DNA of 50,351 bases from an uncultured Bacilli bacterium (GCA_944363605.1 CALVUM010000083.1:1-50351), one strand, 5' to 3'; positions 8,949 through 18,168 are shown, numbered from the stretch's first letter. The notes: generated by a model from the letters alone, not told the origin. Numbers and translations are program-made.

Positions 8949-11210
8949 GTGAATGAAAATGATTTTACAGACACAATAAATGAACCGGATGTAGAAACCC
9001 TTGAAACTACGAAAGAAGTGCAAACTTTAAAAGATTTGTCTATGACAGCAATAAATAATATTGAAAGTGAGTATCAAGCAGATTATGATGAAGAAATGGA
9101 TGATGCAGATTTAATTTTTAAAACTGTTGTTGATACCAAAGAAGAAATGAAAAAGGATCAAACAGATGATTTTTTAGATAAATCTCAAAAAGAAAGCTGG
9201 ATGAAAAAACTTCAAAAAAAATGGCATGATTTAGATAGAAAGAAGAAAATACTCTTTATTCTTTTGTTTGTTCTTATTTTGCTATTAATAGGAGTTGGCT
9301 TGTTTTTTCTTTTTTATAGAGAAGAAAAGCCTTTAGAAGAAACACCTAATGTTGTTTTAGAGATGGGGGCATATCGATATGAAAATGGCAACTTGGTGTT
9401 TTTAAATGATGATGAAGAGATAGGTCGTTATGAATGTGAAAATAAAGATGAGAAGTTATGTCTAATGGCTAATTTAACTCAAGACGATGATTTTTCGGAG
9501 CCTAAGCGAGTGGATCAAGATGGTAATCCGCTTATACTTGTTAGTAATATTTATTTTGATCGTTTTGTTTTTATCGTTGATCATAAAGATGAGAATGATA
9601 AGAGTATTAAAATCTATGATTTAGAAGAGGAAAAAATTTTAAAAACGGTTTTTGCGGTTAAGACTTATGAGGATTATGATAATTTAGTCGTTTTAAAGAA
9701 TGAAAAAAGTTTATATGGGTTGGAACAAATTACAGAAAGTGGTTTGAAAACCGTTATTCCTTATAGTTATGATGCTTTAGGAATTTTACCGGATCAAGAA
9801 GAAGTAAATTTGTTAGCTGTTCGGAAAGATAATAATTCTTATTTAGCAGATATAGGTAATAAAATTTTGACAAAAGCTTTTAATACTTCAATTGTTTATG
9901 CAACTAAAACGCATATTGTTACAAAAGATGAAGATGATAAATATTATGTTTATGATTATAATTCGACTTTATTAAATGAAGATGGATATGATTATATTGT
10001 TCCATTAGATAATGTATATTTATATGTTTTAAATAATCAGTTATATGTTAGCGATTACAGTGGAAATAAGATGATTCCTGCTCCTTATGATTTAAAAAAT
10101 ACTGCTTATAATCCAATTGAAACGTATGAAAATTATCAACTTGTTCGTACAGAGAAAGCTTTTCAATATGCTCTTGAAGGGGATCGGTTAAACCTTGATA
10201 TATATGATAAAGAGGATTATGAGAATTTCTCAGTTAATTTATTAGAAGGAGCCTTATCTAGTAAACTTGCCTTTATGAATTATTTTAATAAGACTTTGTA
10301 TTTTTATTCTGATGAAGAGAAGGAATCTTTACTTGGAACGTATTCTTGTAAAACAGAAAATTCAGTAGATAAGAATACCACTTCTTTAAATTCTTGTGGA
10401 CTTGCAACAGATTCTTTTTATCACGAGATTACTGGTAATACAATTGAAATGGATCTTAGTGAAGAAGTCGGAGCAATTCCTTTGATTAATAAACAATATA
10501 TTTTTATTAAAGATGGGGAGACAATTTATTTATATGATTTAGTGAATAAAAAGGAACTTGCTCCTTATGAAAGTGTCGATACTTCTTCTTATACGAATAT
10601 GAATAGTCTAACTTTTACGAATATTAGTGAACTTTATTTTATTGCAAAATCTAAAACAAGTGGTAAATTTGGAGTTGTCAAAATTACGGCTGATGCTGTA
10701 AGCCCGGTTTTTCCGTTTGAATTTTTAAGCATAAAACAACTTGGAGAGTATTATGTTTTAGAAAGCGATGAAGGATATGCTTTATATAATATTGAAGGAA
10801 AGAAGCTTACAGAAGATAAAAATAGTCCAATTGTTGATTATTTAGAGGTGGATAATACTCATAAATATTTGAAAACTTATAAAGATAATATGTATTTTGT
10901 TCATACATTTGATAACGAGGTTTCTAATAATTCTTATAATTATATTGAATTATATAATGAATATTATGCTGCCGTTTTAAATAAACGCGTTCATGTATAC
11001 AATTATGAAAATGAAGAACTCACTATTACAGAAGAAGGGGAAAGTGGCCTAGAAATCTATCTTGATAATTATTATGGTAACGGAACAAAAGCTTTCCGAG
11101 TTACGTTTGATAATGATAAAATTTATGTAGAAATTGGAAATACGAACAATACCTATACAATGGGAGGTGACTTCCCAAAAGAAAGAGATCGTGATAAAGA
11201 TGAATCCTAA
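8949..11210 (+). CDS. Single-pass membrane protein with large propeller-like outer domain
   Basis: 753 residues. Residues 1-100 are acidic, then basic and cytoplasmic; a clear membrane segment spans 101-123; the remaining 630 residues face outward. The outer part is built of repeated short strands with patterns such as IYDLEEEKILK, LYGLEQITESG, YALYNIEGKKL and VYNYENEELTI. These resemble WG/KWG or other beta-propeller repeats, and this is inference. The start is a GTG with AGGAGAG about 10 bases upstream; no in-frame ATG is nearby. Its stop overlaps the next gene, which encodes a shorter paralogue-like protein. No catalytic motif is seen. A surface sensor or cell-wall scaffold is possible. 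Confidence 0.6.
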   Translation: MNENDFTDTINEPDVETLETTKEVQTLKDLSMTAINNIESEYQADYDEEMDDADLIFKTVVDTKEEMKKDQTDDFLDKSQKESWMKKLQKKWHDLDRKKKILFILLFVLILLLIGVGLFFLFYREEKPLEETPNVVLEMGAYRYENGNLVFLNDDEEIGRYECENKDEKLCLMANLTQDDDFSEPKRVDQDGNPLILVSNIYFDRFVFIVDHKDENDKSIKIYDLEEEKILKTVFAVKTYEDYDNLVVLKNEKSLYGLEQITESGLKTVIPYSYDALGILPDQEEVNLLAVRKDNNSYLADIGNKILTKAFNTSIVYATKTHIVTKDEDDKYYVYDYNSTLLNEDGYDYIVPLDNVYLYVLNNQLYVSDYSGNKMIPAPYDLKNTAYNPIETYENYQLVRTEKAFQYALEGDRLNLDIYDKEDYENFSVNLLEGALSSKLAFMNYFNKTLYFYSDEEKESLLGTYSCKTENSVDKNTTSLNSCGLATDSFYHEITGNTIEMDLSEEVGAIPLINKQYIFIKDGETIYLYDLVNKKELAPYESVDTSSYTNMNSLTFTNISELYFIAKSKTSGKFGVVKITADAVSPVFPFEFLSIKQLGEYYVLESDEGYALYNIEGKKLTEDKNSPIVDYLEVDNTHKYLKTYKDNMYFVHTFDNEVSNNSYNYIELYNEYYAAVLNKRVHVYNYENEELTITEEGESGLEIYLDNYYGNGTKAFRVTFDNDKIYVEIGNTNNTYTMGGDFPKERDRDKDES

Positions 11211-12168
11211 AGTTCAAAAAGGAGCACTTTTTCTTATTCTCTTTTTGCTTGTTATTTTCGTACCGTTAGCTGGTTTTGGAGTGTTTTTAAAACTTACTGG
11301 TTCTGATCGTAGTAATACTTTAGATAATGTAAATCATGAGTTTTATTTCGATAATAAATTATGGTTTTATCAAGATGATGGAACTTTATTAGGAACTTAT
11401 GAATGTAAAACTTCTAAGTGCGGATATGCTATGAATGTGGTTACTGATGGTGAATATGGCGTGAATTCTATTGAGGTTGAGGAAAATGAACCTATTAAAA
11501 TTATTAATAATCGTTTTGCTTTATTAACAGATACTTTAGATGAAACTACGACTGAGGCTTTTATTTATGATCTTGTAAATGGAATTTCTTATCAGCAAGC
11601 ATCTTATTTTTCTGCTAAAGATTATGGCGTAGGGATTGGTGGAAATTTGTTAATTGTTGAAAATGCATCTCATCAATTTGGAGTGATTCGGTTAAATGAT
11701 ATTATTGCTCCAGTTCTGCCAATTCAATATTCTTTTATTGGATTAACTGATCAAAAAGATGAAACCGGAAAGTTATTAGCGGATTATCTTATTGTCGCGA
11801 ATGAAAATAGTTGGAGATTAATCGATCAAAACGGAGCGATGCTTACTAGTGAAATTTTTGAACCGATTGTGGATTATACTGGAACATACCTTATTACAAG
11901 AAATGAAGAGGGATATTACCATCTAGTAGATTATAACAACAATGCTTTATTAGAAGAGGATTTTTCTAATTTATCTTTTACAGATAAATATGTAAATTGT
12001 TTTACTACAACTAATGAATTTTATGTTTATGATGTAGCTAGTCAAGAAATTGTTAGTCAAATCTATCCTATAGATGATCGTGATGAAGTTCTAAGTGTTA
12101 TTGATACAAACAATAATGTTGTGATCTCTATTAATAATCGAGTTGTTGAAACAATAGAAAGTGATTAA
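11200..12168 (+). CDS. Membrane-anchored protein related to the preceding gene
   Basis: 322 residues: a short basic N-terminus, one membrane segment (about 8-30), then an outer domain of strand repeats. It shares short motifs with the upstream protein, such as LLGTYECKT versus LLGTYSCKT, and GVIRLNDIIAPVLPIQY versus GVVKITADAVSPVFPFEF. The start at 11200 overlaps the upstream stop by 11 bases and has GTGAT before it, so translation is coupled. The two may form a surface pair. The final 20 bases of the gene, with 3 more, recur at 13839-13861. Confidence 0.6.
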   Translation: MNPKVQKGALFLILFLLVIFVPLAGFGVFLKLTGSDRSNTLDNVNHEFYFDNKLWFYQDDGTLLGTYECKTSKCGYAMNVVTDGEYGVNSIEVEENEPIKIINNRFALLTDTLDETTTEAFIYDLVNGISYQQASYFSAKDYGVGIGGNLLIVENASHQFGVIRLNDIIAPVLPIQYSFIGLTDQKDETGKLLADYLIVANENSWRLIDQNGAMLTSEIFEPIVDYTGTYLITRNEEGYYHLVDYNNNALLEEDFSNLSFTDKYVNCFTTTNEFYVYDVASQEIVSQIYPIDDRDEVLSVIDTNNNVVISINNRVVETIESD

Positions 12169-12171
12169 AAA
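12149..12171 (+). repeat. 23-bp direct repeat, left copy
   Basis: The last codons and stop of the preceding gene plus three A bases (starts AAACAATAG, ends GATTAAAAA) recur exactly at 13839-13861. The two copies bracket about 1.67 kb holding the DUF4143 ATPase, which suggests insertion with duplication of the target. Confidence 0.85.
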
Positions 12172-12200
12172 TTCTTGATTTTATTGTAATCATTCAGAAT

Positions 12201-12224
12201 GAGAGATAGAAAACCTCTCTTTTT
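12201..12224 (+). terminator. Rho-independent terminator
   Basis: GAGAG, 9-base loop, CTCTC, then TTTTT. Short stem, placed 33 bases after the stop of the membrane-protein pair. Confidence 0.6.
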
Positions 12225-12266
12225 AGTTGTGATAAAAGCGTATTAAAATTATAGGAAAATGTTGTG

Positions 12267-12293
12267 AAATTACCAAAAAATGTGGAAATCCAC
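12267..12293 (+). repeat. 27-bp direct repeat with palindrome, copy 1 (operator-like)
   Basis: Identical to 12344-12370. Contains the 12-bp palindrome GTGGAAATCCAC at 12282-12293. This copy lies upstream of the -35 element of the ATPase promoter and also pairs outward (TGAAATTACC at 12265 with GGTAATTTCA at 12301). Confidence 0.8.
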
Positions 12294-12313
12294 TATTTAT
12301 GGTAATTTCAAAA

Positions 12314-12342
12314 TTGACTTATTAGAAAATATATAATATAAT
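12314..12342 (+). promoter_or_regulatory. Sigma-A-type promoter of DUF4143 ATPase
   Basis: TTGACT at 12314-12319, a 17-base spacer and TATAAT at 12337-12342. The predicted transcript starts inside the second 27-bp repeat, so the two repeats bracket the promoter like a pair of operators. Confidence 0.75.
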
Positions 12343-12343
12343 T

Positions 12344-12370
12344 AAATTACCAAAAAATGTGGAAATCCAC
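12344..12370 (+). repeat. 27-bp direct repeat with palindrome, copy 2 (operator-like)
   Basis: Identical to 12267-12293, with GTGGAAATCCAC at 12359-12370. It covers the predicted transcription start and ends 19 bases before the ATG. Confidence 0.8.
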
Positions 12371-12389
12371 AAAAGATGGAAGTGAGAAT

Positions 12390-13646
12390 ATGAAAGAAAT
12401 AAAAAGAAATTATTATTTGCAAAAACTAATTAAGAGAAAAGAAAATGGGCGAATAAAAATAATAACAGGAATTAGGAGATGTGGAAAATCCTACTTATTA
12501 AACCCACTATTTAAAAACTATTTATTAGAATCTGGTGTCGACAAAGATCATATTATAAATTTAGATTTAGATTATAGAGAAAACAAAAAATATCATAATC
12601 CAGATGTTTTGTTTGAGTTTGTAATGGAGCAAAGAAAAGATGACAAAATGTATTATGTTCTATTAGATGAAATTCAAGAAGTAGAAGATTTTGAAAGTGT
12701 CTTAAATAGCTTTTTAGGAAAAGGTAATTTGGATGTTTATGTAACAGGTTCCAATTCAAGATTTTTATCCAATGATATAAAAACAGAATTTCGAGGTAGA
12801 GGGGATGAAATTAGAATTTATCCTTTATCATATCAAGAGTTTTTTGCTGCTACAACGGGCTCTGATGAACAAAAATGGAATCAATATATAACTTATGGTG
12901 GAATGCCTTATATCTTATCACTTGATACGGATGAGGATAAAAGTGGCTATTTAAAAGATTTATTTGAAAATACATACTTAAAAGATATTATAGAAAGAAA
13001 TAATATTTATAAGGATGAAATTTTAGATAAGACTGTAGATATATTATCTTCATCAGTAGGCTCACTCACAAATCCTAAGAAAATTGCTGATACTTTTACA
13101 AGTCAGGGAATAAAAGATATATCTCATAAAACGATAAATGCCTATATTAATTTTCTCTTAGATTCTTTTATGATAACAAAAGCTGAAAGATATGATATAA
13201 AGGGAAGAAAGTATATAACTACACCTTCCAAATATTATTTTGTTGATATAGGACTTCGTAATGCTAGACTAAACTTCCGTCAAATTGAACAAAATCATTT
13301 AATGGAAAATATTATTTATAATGAACTGTTAATGAGAGGATATAATGTTGATGTTGGAGTAGTGGAACAATTCTCCAATGATGAGCAAGGAAAAACAACA
13401 AGAAAGCAATTAGAAATTGATTTTGTATGCAATCAGGGAAGTAAAAGATACTATATTCAATCCGCTCTTAATATAGATGATGATGAAAAGAAAAAACAAG
13501 AATTAAGACCGTTGCTAAATGTTAATGATTTTTTTAAAAAAATTATTATTGTAAAAGATGACATTGTTGCATATCATAACGAAGAAGGTATTCTAATTAT
13601 TGGTATTAAGGAATTTTTATTAAAAGAAAATAGCTTGGATATATAG
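12390..13646 (+). CDS. AAA_14/DUF4143 ATPase
   Basis: A 418-residue ATPase of the AAA_14 plus DUF4143 type. Walker A is Gly27-Ser34 (GIRRCGKS), Walker B is YYVLLDEIQEV, and sensor-like VTGSNSRFL follows. The C-terminal DUF4143 part has ERNNIYKDE, a KYYFVDIGLRNA segment and a nuclease-like EIDFVCNQGSKRYYIQ core (D..E-x-K-like). Function of the family is poorly known; members are common, mobile and often multicopy in gut Firmicutes. Start chosen at ATG 12390 (GAAGTGAG upstream); upstream in-frame codons lie within the operator repeat. It has its own promoter and is flanked by a 23-bp direct repeat. A truncated relative lies at 19840-20052. Confidence 0.85.
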   Translation: MKEIKRNYYLQKLIKRKENGRIKIITGIRRCGKSYLLNPLFKNYLLESGVDKDHIINLDLDYRENKKYHNPDVLFEFVMEQRKDDKMYYVLLDEIQEVEDFESVLNSFLGKGNLDVYVTGSNSRFLSNDIKTEFRGRGDEIRIYPLSYQEFFAATTGSDEQKWNQYITYGGMPYILSLDTDEDKSGYLKDLFENTYLKDIIERNNIYKDEILDKTVDILSSSVGSLTNPKKIADTFTSQGIKDISHKTINAYINFLLDSFMITKAERYDIKGRKYITTPSKYYFVDIGLRNARLNFRQIEQNHLMENIIYNELLMRGYNVDVGVVEQFSNDEQGKTTRKQLEIDFVCNQGSKRYYIQSALNIDDDEKKKQELRPLLNVNDFFKKIIIVKDDIVAYHNEEGILIIGIKEFLLKENSLDI

Positions 13647-13838
13647 TGTTTTAAAAATATGAAAAACTATAAGGTATAAGTAATTTGCTATTAAAAAATT
13701 GGCTTAATTTAATTATCGTTATTTACTTTTAAATTTAAGGATACTATTCAACAGTATAACAATTAAAAATTGGCAAAGAAAAAACTTGATATAATCTAGA
13801 GTAAAGGGATGTTTGCTTTTATTGACTTTTAATTCGTT

Positions 13839-13861
13839 AAACAATAGAAAGTGATTAAAAA
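13839..13861 (+). repeat. 23-bp direct repeat, right copy
   Basis: Exact copy of 12149-12171. After it comes the valS leader promoter. Between 13647 and 13838 no gene is seen, only AT-rich DNA with an extended -10 like sequence (TTGATATAAT ending at 13795). Confidence 0.85.
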
Positions 13862-13863
13862 GG

Positions 13864-13892
13864 TTGAAAATTTGTAAAAAATCATTTATCAT
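13864..13892 (+). promoter_or_regulatory. Promoter of the T-box/valS transcript
   Basis: TTGAAA at 13864-13869, 17-base spacer, TATCAT at 13887-13892. Directly follows the right-hand repeat and precedes the T-box leader. Confidence 0.6.
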
Positions 13893-13898
13893 ATTTTT

Positions 13899-14085
13899 AT
13901 GAACGTTGAAATTGAGGAGTAAAAAGATTTCTGTTTGATAGAGAGCTTAGGTTTGGTGGAACTAAGTAAAAGAAACTTTTGAAGGTTGCAATGGAGTTTA
14001 CTTCGCAGAGAACTGCGTTATCAAAAAAAGCGAAAAATAAGGATGGTACCGTCTATCAAAAGACTCCTTTGGTATCATCTTTTTT
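13899..14085 (+). ncRNA. T-box riboswitch leader (valine)
   Basis: A T-box leader that senses uncharged tRNA. Stem I closes GAGTAAA with TTTACTTC. It carries AGAGAG, and GGTGGAAC in the distal part. A valine codon GTT at 13985-13987 in the expected specifier position is my best guess for the specifier. A CGCAG-AGAA-CTGCG hairpin (about 14003-14017) fits stem III. The conserved T-box sequence GGATGGTACCGTC is at about 14041. The terminator pairs GATGGTACC with GGTATCATC and ends in T6 (14080-14085). It should raise expression of the two downstream genes when valyl-tRNA is uncharged. Confidence 0.9.
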
Positions 14086-14102
14086 AGTTGAATGGAGGTA
14101 TT

Positions 14103-14606
14103 ATGAAACGGGTAGTTGTTGTTTTTCCACATGGAAATGTAGTTACAAATAGTATTGAAGATGACTCGATAAGACATAATCAATTATTACAAGAAAGCAA
14201 TGCAGTCATAAATAATGTTGAAGATAACTCAAATATACATAATCAATTATTACAAGAAAGCTTTGAAGATTTTCTTAATTCACTAACTTGTGAAGAAAAA
14301 AAGTTTGAATGTGATCTTACTGTTTGGCCGAATGCTTTTTATATTGCAAAATTATTAGAAGGTATTGTAGTTTTAGACGATTATTGGAAGGAAGAGGATT
14401 CATGGTCATATGTTTTTATTCTTCCTTCTCGAGTTACTCAAATAGAAGAAAGTATTGTCGAATCAATTTACAAAGAAAAGCACGGGACTTTTCTATTGAT
14501 AACTCAAGAATCAGAAACTTATTTTCAAACATTCGGTAATACGTTTCAAAGTTATGAAGAAATGAAAAAGTTTTTAAATGATGAAAGAAAGGGAATGGTG
14601 AAATAA
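14103..14606 (+). CDS. Unknown protein in the T-box/valS operon
   Basis: A 167-residue soluble-looking acidic protein I do not recognise. Residues 16-53 contain a tandem repeat of a 21-residue unit ([17 protein letters not shown], then [17 protein letters not shown]). The rest includes [17 protein letters not shown], a WSYVFILPS strand and a C-terminal [14 protein letters not shown] helix. It starts at ATG 14103 with GGAGG six bases upstream, just after the T-box terminator, and ends one base before valS. It is therefore expected to respond to valine starvation together with valyl-tRNA synthetase. A role linked to tRNA or amino-acid supply is only inference. Confidence 0.65.
   Translation: MKRVVVVFPHGNVVTNSIEDDSIRHNQLLQESNAVINNVEDNSNIHNQLLQESFEDFLNSLTCEEKKFECDLTVWPNAFYIAKLLEGIVVLDDYWKEEDSWSYVFILPSRVTQIEESIVESIYKEKHGTFLLITQESETYFQTFGNTFQSYEEMKKFLNDERKGMVK
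14148..14261 (+). repeat. Tandem 63-bp duplication inside the gene
   Basis: Two in-frame units start at 14148 and 14211. The block coding HNQLLQES is identical in both, and the rest has diverged. The event is in frame, so the protein grew by 21 residues. Confidence 0.8.
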
Positions 14607-14607
14607 T

Positions 14608-17127
14608 ATGTTAGATAAAAAATATAATCATCTTGAAGTTGAAAAAGAACAATATGAAATTTGGAAAGAAAGTGGTTATTTTAAATCAGGAAGAAATAGT
14701 GGAAAACCTTTTTGCATTGTTATCCCGCCTCCTAATGTAACTGGTAAACTCCATTTAGGTCATGCTTGGGATACTTCAATTCAAGATATTATGATTCGCT
14801 ATAAAAGAATGCAAGGCTTTGATGCTTTATGGGTGCCAGGAATGGATCATGCAGGAATTGCAACACAGGCAAAGGTAGATAAAAAACTTCGGGAGGATGG
14901 AATGGATCCGAGAAGCATGTCTCGAGAAGAATGGTTAAAATATGCTTGGGCATGGAAAGAGGAATATGCTTTAAATATTCATGATCAATGGGCTAAATTA
15001 GGTCTTAGTTTAGATTATGATAAAGAAAGATTTACGTTAGATGAAGGGTTAAGTAAAGCTGTCCGAACAGTTTTTGTTAAATTATATGAAGAAGGGCTCA
15101 TTTATCGTGGCGAGAGAATGATTAACTGGGATCCAATGGCTAAGACAGCCTTATCGAATGAAGAAGTTATTTATAAAGATGTCGAAGGGGCCTTTTATCA
15201 TATTAAGTATCCTTTTGTAGATAGCGATTTATATTTGGATGTGGCAACTACACGGCCTGAAACGATGTTTGGAGATACGGCAGTTGCTGTGAATCCTAAT
15301 GATGATAGATATAAAGATTATATTGGTAGAAAAGTCCTTTTACCGTTAGTGAACCGAGAAATCCCGATTATTGGAGATGAACATGCGGATCCAGACAAAG
15401 GAACGGGATGTGTTAAAATCACACCTTGTCATGATCCAAATGATTATGAGGTTGGATTAAGACATAATTTAGAAAAAATTGTTGTTATTAATCCAGATGG
15501 TACAATGAATGAAAACGCTCTTTATTATGAGGGACTTGATCGTTTTGAGGCGCGTGAAAAACTTGTTAAAGAATTAAATGAAAAAGGGTACTTACTTAAA
15601 ACGGAAAAGATTGTTCATTCAGTTGGTCATTCTGAAAGAACCGATGTTCTAGTTGAACCTTATTTATCTAAACAATGGTTTGTTAAAATGCGTCCTTTGG
15701 CGGATAAAGTTTTAGAAAATCAAAAAAATAAAGATACTAAAGTTAAATTTTTACCTTCTCGCTACGAAAAAATTATGAATCATTGGATGGAAATTACCTA
15801 TGATTGGTGCATTTCAAGACAACTTTGGTGGGGACATCAAATACCGGCTTGGTATAAAGATGATCAAATTTATGTTGGAATAGACGCTCCTAAAGAAGAA
15901 GGCTGGGTTCAAGATGAGGATGTATTAGACACATGGTTCTCTAGTGCTCTTTGGCCTTTTAGTACATTGGGGTGGCCTGAAGAAACAGAAGATTATCAAA
16001 AGTATTACCCAACCAGTGTTTTAGTAACTGGTTATGACATTATTCCTTTTTGGGTAAATCGCATGACTTTTCAAGGTTTACACTTTACTCATCAAAGACC
16101 TTTTGAATATTGTTATATTCATGGACTTATTCGAGATAAGATGGGCAGAAAAATGAGCAAGTCTTTAGGTAATGGCGTTGATCCAATGGATGTTATTTCA
16201 GAGTATGGTGCTGATGCCCTACGTTATTATTTGACAACATCAACAGCTCCAGGTACGGATTTACGTTATGATGAAGATAAGGTTCGCGCAGCCTGGAATT
16301 TTATTAATAAAATTTGGAATGCTTCTCGTTTTGTTTTAATGAATATCTCTGATTTACAAGAAGAAAAATTTGAAAATTTATCGATAAGTGATCAATGGAT
16401 TTTAACTCGTTTAGAAAAAACGATTAAAGATGTTACGAAATATATGGATAAATATGAATTTCAAAATGTTAATACGATTCTTTATAAATTTATTTGGGAA
16501 GATTTCTGCGATCAATATATTGAAATGGCCAAATTTTCTTTAGAATCTATTACTACAAAAAGTGTTTTAAAAAAGGTTTTAACCGATATTTTAAAAATGC
16601 TTCATCCATTCATGCCTTTTGTAACAGAAGAAATATTTAAAAATCTATCCAAAACCCCTTTAATTATTAGTGAATATCCAAAATACGATAAAAATCTTTT
16701 ATTTGTTGAAGGAGAAGCAAAATGTAATGCACTTATTGAATTTGTTCGAATTTTCCGTAATCGAAAAGCTGAATTACAAATTGGTAAAGAATATAGAATT
16801 TATATTAGTAAGCCGAATGATTATAGTTTAATTCGTAAATTACTAAAATGGGAGGATAAGGAAACAGAAGAAAAACTTTCTCTTAATTATACAGTTGTAG
16901 AATATCAGGATTATCAAGTTTATTTATATAATGAACATAAAGAAACTTTGGAGGATCAAGAAAAGAAACTTAAAACTATTGATTCTTTAAAGAAAAGTAT
17001 TTTAAAAAGAGAGAATTTGTTAAAAAATCAAAATTTTATTGAGAAAGCTCCAGAAAATTTAGTCAATGAAGAAAAAAGAAAACTTTCAGAAGAAAAAGAA
17101 ATGCTTAAAAAGTATGAAGAAGAGTAA
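14608..17127 (+). CDS. valS: Valine--tRNA ligase
   Basis: An 839-residue class I aminoacyl-tRNA synthetase that charges tRNA-Val. The HIGH motif is H49-L-G-H52 ([10 protein letters not shown]) and the KMSKS motif is at 515-519 ([10 protein letters not shown]). The editing domain (about 190-340) has [13 protein letters not shown]. The anticodon-binding domain follows, and a C-terminal coiled coil (from about 775) ends in [15 protein letters not shown]. Somewhat shorter than the 880 residues typical in Bacillus but complete. Controlled by the T-box upstream. A terminator follows at 17136. Confidence 0.98.
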   Translation: MLDKKYNHLEVEKEQYEIWKESGYFKSGRNSGKPFCIVIPPPNVTGKLHLGHAWDTSIQDIMIRYKRMQGFDALWVPGMDHAGIATQAKVDKKLREDGMDPRSMSREEWLKYAWAWKEEYALNIHDQWAKLGLSLDYDKERFTLDEGLSKAVRTVFVKLYEEGLIYRGERMINWDPMAKTALSNEEVIYKDVEGAFYHIKYPFVDSDLYLDVATTRPETMFGDTAVAVNPNDDRYKDYIGRKVLLPLVNREIPIIGDEHADPDKGTGCVKITPCHDPNDYEVGLRHNLEKIVVINPDGTMNENALYYEGLDRFEAREKLVKELNEKGYLLKTEKIVHSVGHSERTDVLVEPYLSKQWFVKMRPLADKVLENQKNKDTKVKFLPSRYEKIMNHWMEITYDWCISRQLWWGHQIPAWYKDDQIYVGIDAPKEEGWVQDEDVLDTWFSSALWPFSTLGWPEETEDYQKYYPTSVLVTGYDIIPFWVNRMTFQGLHFTHQRPFEYCYIHGLIRDKMGRKMSKSLGNGVDPMDVISEYGADALRYYLTTSTAPGTDLRYDEDKVRAAWNFINKIWNASRFVLMNISDLQEEKFENLSISDQWILTRLEKTIKDVTKYMDKYEFQNVNTILYKFIWEDFCDQYIEMAKFSLESITTKSVLKKVLTDILKMLHPFMPFVTEEIFKNLSKTPLIISEYPKYDKNLLFVEGEAKCNALIEFVRIFRNRKAELQIGKEYRIYISKPNDYSLIRKLLKWEDKETEEKLSLNYTVVEYQDYQVYLYNEHKETLEDQEKKLKTIDSLKKSILKRENLLKNQNFIEKAPENLVNEEKRKLSEEKEMLKKYEEE

Positions 17128-17135
17128 ATATTATG

Positions 17136-17169
17136 CCAAGTAGAGAACAAAAATTTTCACTTGGTTTTT
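17136..17169 (+). terminator. Terminator of valS
   Basis: CCAAGT paired with ACTTGG, with inner AAAA/TTTT pairing, followed by TTTTT (17165-17169). Confidence 0.75.
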
Positions 17170-17171
17170 CT

Positions 17172-17414
17172 TTATGTAAATTTAAATTCATTTTTAGCTA
17201 TTGAATGTTTTTCTACTTCTCCTTTTTTATTGATTTTACAAGCTTTTGAAAAAAGAACATAAAAAGATATGAGCTGTAAGTATATTGTTACTTCCTGTCC
17301 TATTAAAGTGCAGTATGGGGTTAATAGAAAGGAGCACAAAGTTCTTAATATGTTAGCTATTTGGGTAATTGTTGTAACTTTTAAAGCTGAATAATTTATT
17401 TGTAAATAATCTTT
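17172..17414 (-). other. Open minus-strand frame without a clear start
   Basis: The minus strand is open for about 80 codons and ends at TAA 17172-17174. The translation contains hydrophobic and then basic stretches (TLIGQEVTIYLQLISFYVLF, then ACKINKKGEVEKHSIAKNE). No ATG and no ribosome-binding site are present; a TTG lies inside. It may be a gene remnant or chance. The rest of the gap from 17170 to 17576 holds nothing else I can name. Confidence 0.2.
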
Positions 17415-17576
17415 TTTTTATAAAAAGGATACAAAATTAAAAATAAATATTAGAGTGATTCGTAGATTCGGTTTTAATGTTGATACTTTAGCAAAAATTG
17501 ATATTAGTCAAGATCAATTTAATTACAAAAAACACCATAAAAACGCTTTATTATTATCTATCATTCTAATTATGAT

Positions 17577-18113
17577 AAACAAAATATCTTAGATAAGGGA
17601 TACCATGAATATATAGCTGACCCAGGATTCTGTAATGACCGAAGTTTATCAACCAGAAGTAATAACGGCGCTGGAGTGCAAGCAACAGATAAAAATACCT
17701 TTTATGCTGGATTTTCAAGATATTATGAAACCCATAATCCTACCTTAACCTGTCCAAATGAAGAAAACGATTTATTTACTACCAGTACATCAAATGTTGG
17801 AAATAAATCTTTGACTTATTCAATCGGCTTAATCACAGTTGATGAACTAATGTTAGGAGGACTTGTTGATGGGTATTTAAATCGTTTATCTTACACTTAT
17901 TCTTCGCATAATTATTGGACCATGTCGCCTAGGGAATTCCAATCAGAGAATACAGCAGCTATTGGGTTTCGCTCGTACACGTCGGGCATGGCTAATAGCA
18001 GCTGGATTACCGACAGTATTGGTGTCCGTGGAGTCATCAACTTAAAACTAGATGTTGAGATATCTAATGGTATTGGTACATCAAATGATCCGTTTGTCGT
18101 TCAAACGACTTAA
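17577..18113 (+). pseudogene. C-terminal fragment of surface protein (cassette-like)
   Basis: From about 17577 the sequence matches the intact surface gene at 21611-22123 (KQNILDKGY, then GFCNDRSLS, DKNTFY, LMLGGLVDGYLNRLSYTYSS) at roughly 80% by eye. The N-terminal 500 residues are missing; a stop lies upstream at 17538. Residues between SYTYSS and GVR are unrelated to the intact gene (17898-18024), then the tail DVEISNGIGTSNDPF is conserved again. No start codon with a good ribosome-binding site exists (the first GTG is at 17676). It may be dead, or a silent donor for recombination into the intact gene about 4 kb downstream. Confidence 0.75.
17898..18024 (+). other. Hypervariable segment in surface-gene fragment
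   Basis: Lies between two conserved blocks shared with 20114-22123. About half of the first 100 bases from 17927 are G or C by hand count. Codons include CGC, TCG, TAC, ACG, GGC, AGC, GAC and GTC, which are rare in neighbouring genes. Confidence 0.5.
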
Positions 18114-18140
18114 AAATATTTTTCATTATGTTCTTTATAA

Positions 18141-18168
18141 AATTCTTACAAAAGTGTAAGAATTTTTT
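18141..18168 (+). terminator. Rho-independent terminator
   Basis: AATTCTTAC, 6-base loop, GTAAGAATT, then T-run. Follows the surface-gene fragment by 27 bases. Confidence 0.75.

Noticed and set aside
14324..14539. 71-residue frame inside the T-box operon gene
   Set aside because: Lies wholly within the 14103-14606 gene in another frame, without its own ribosome-binding site.
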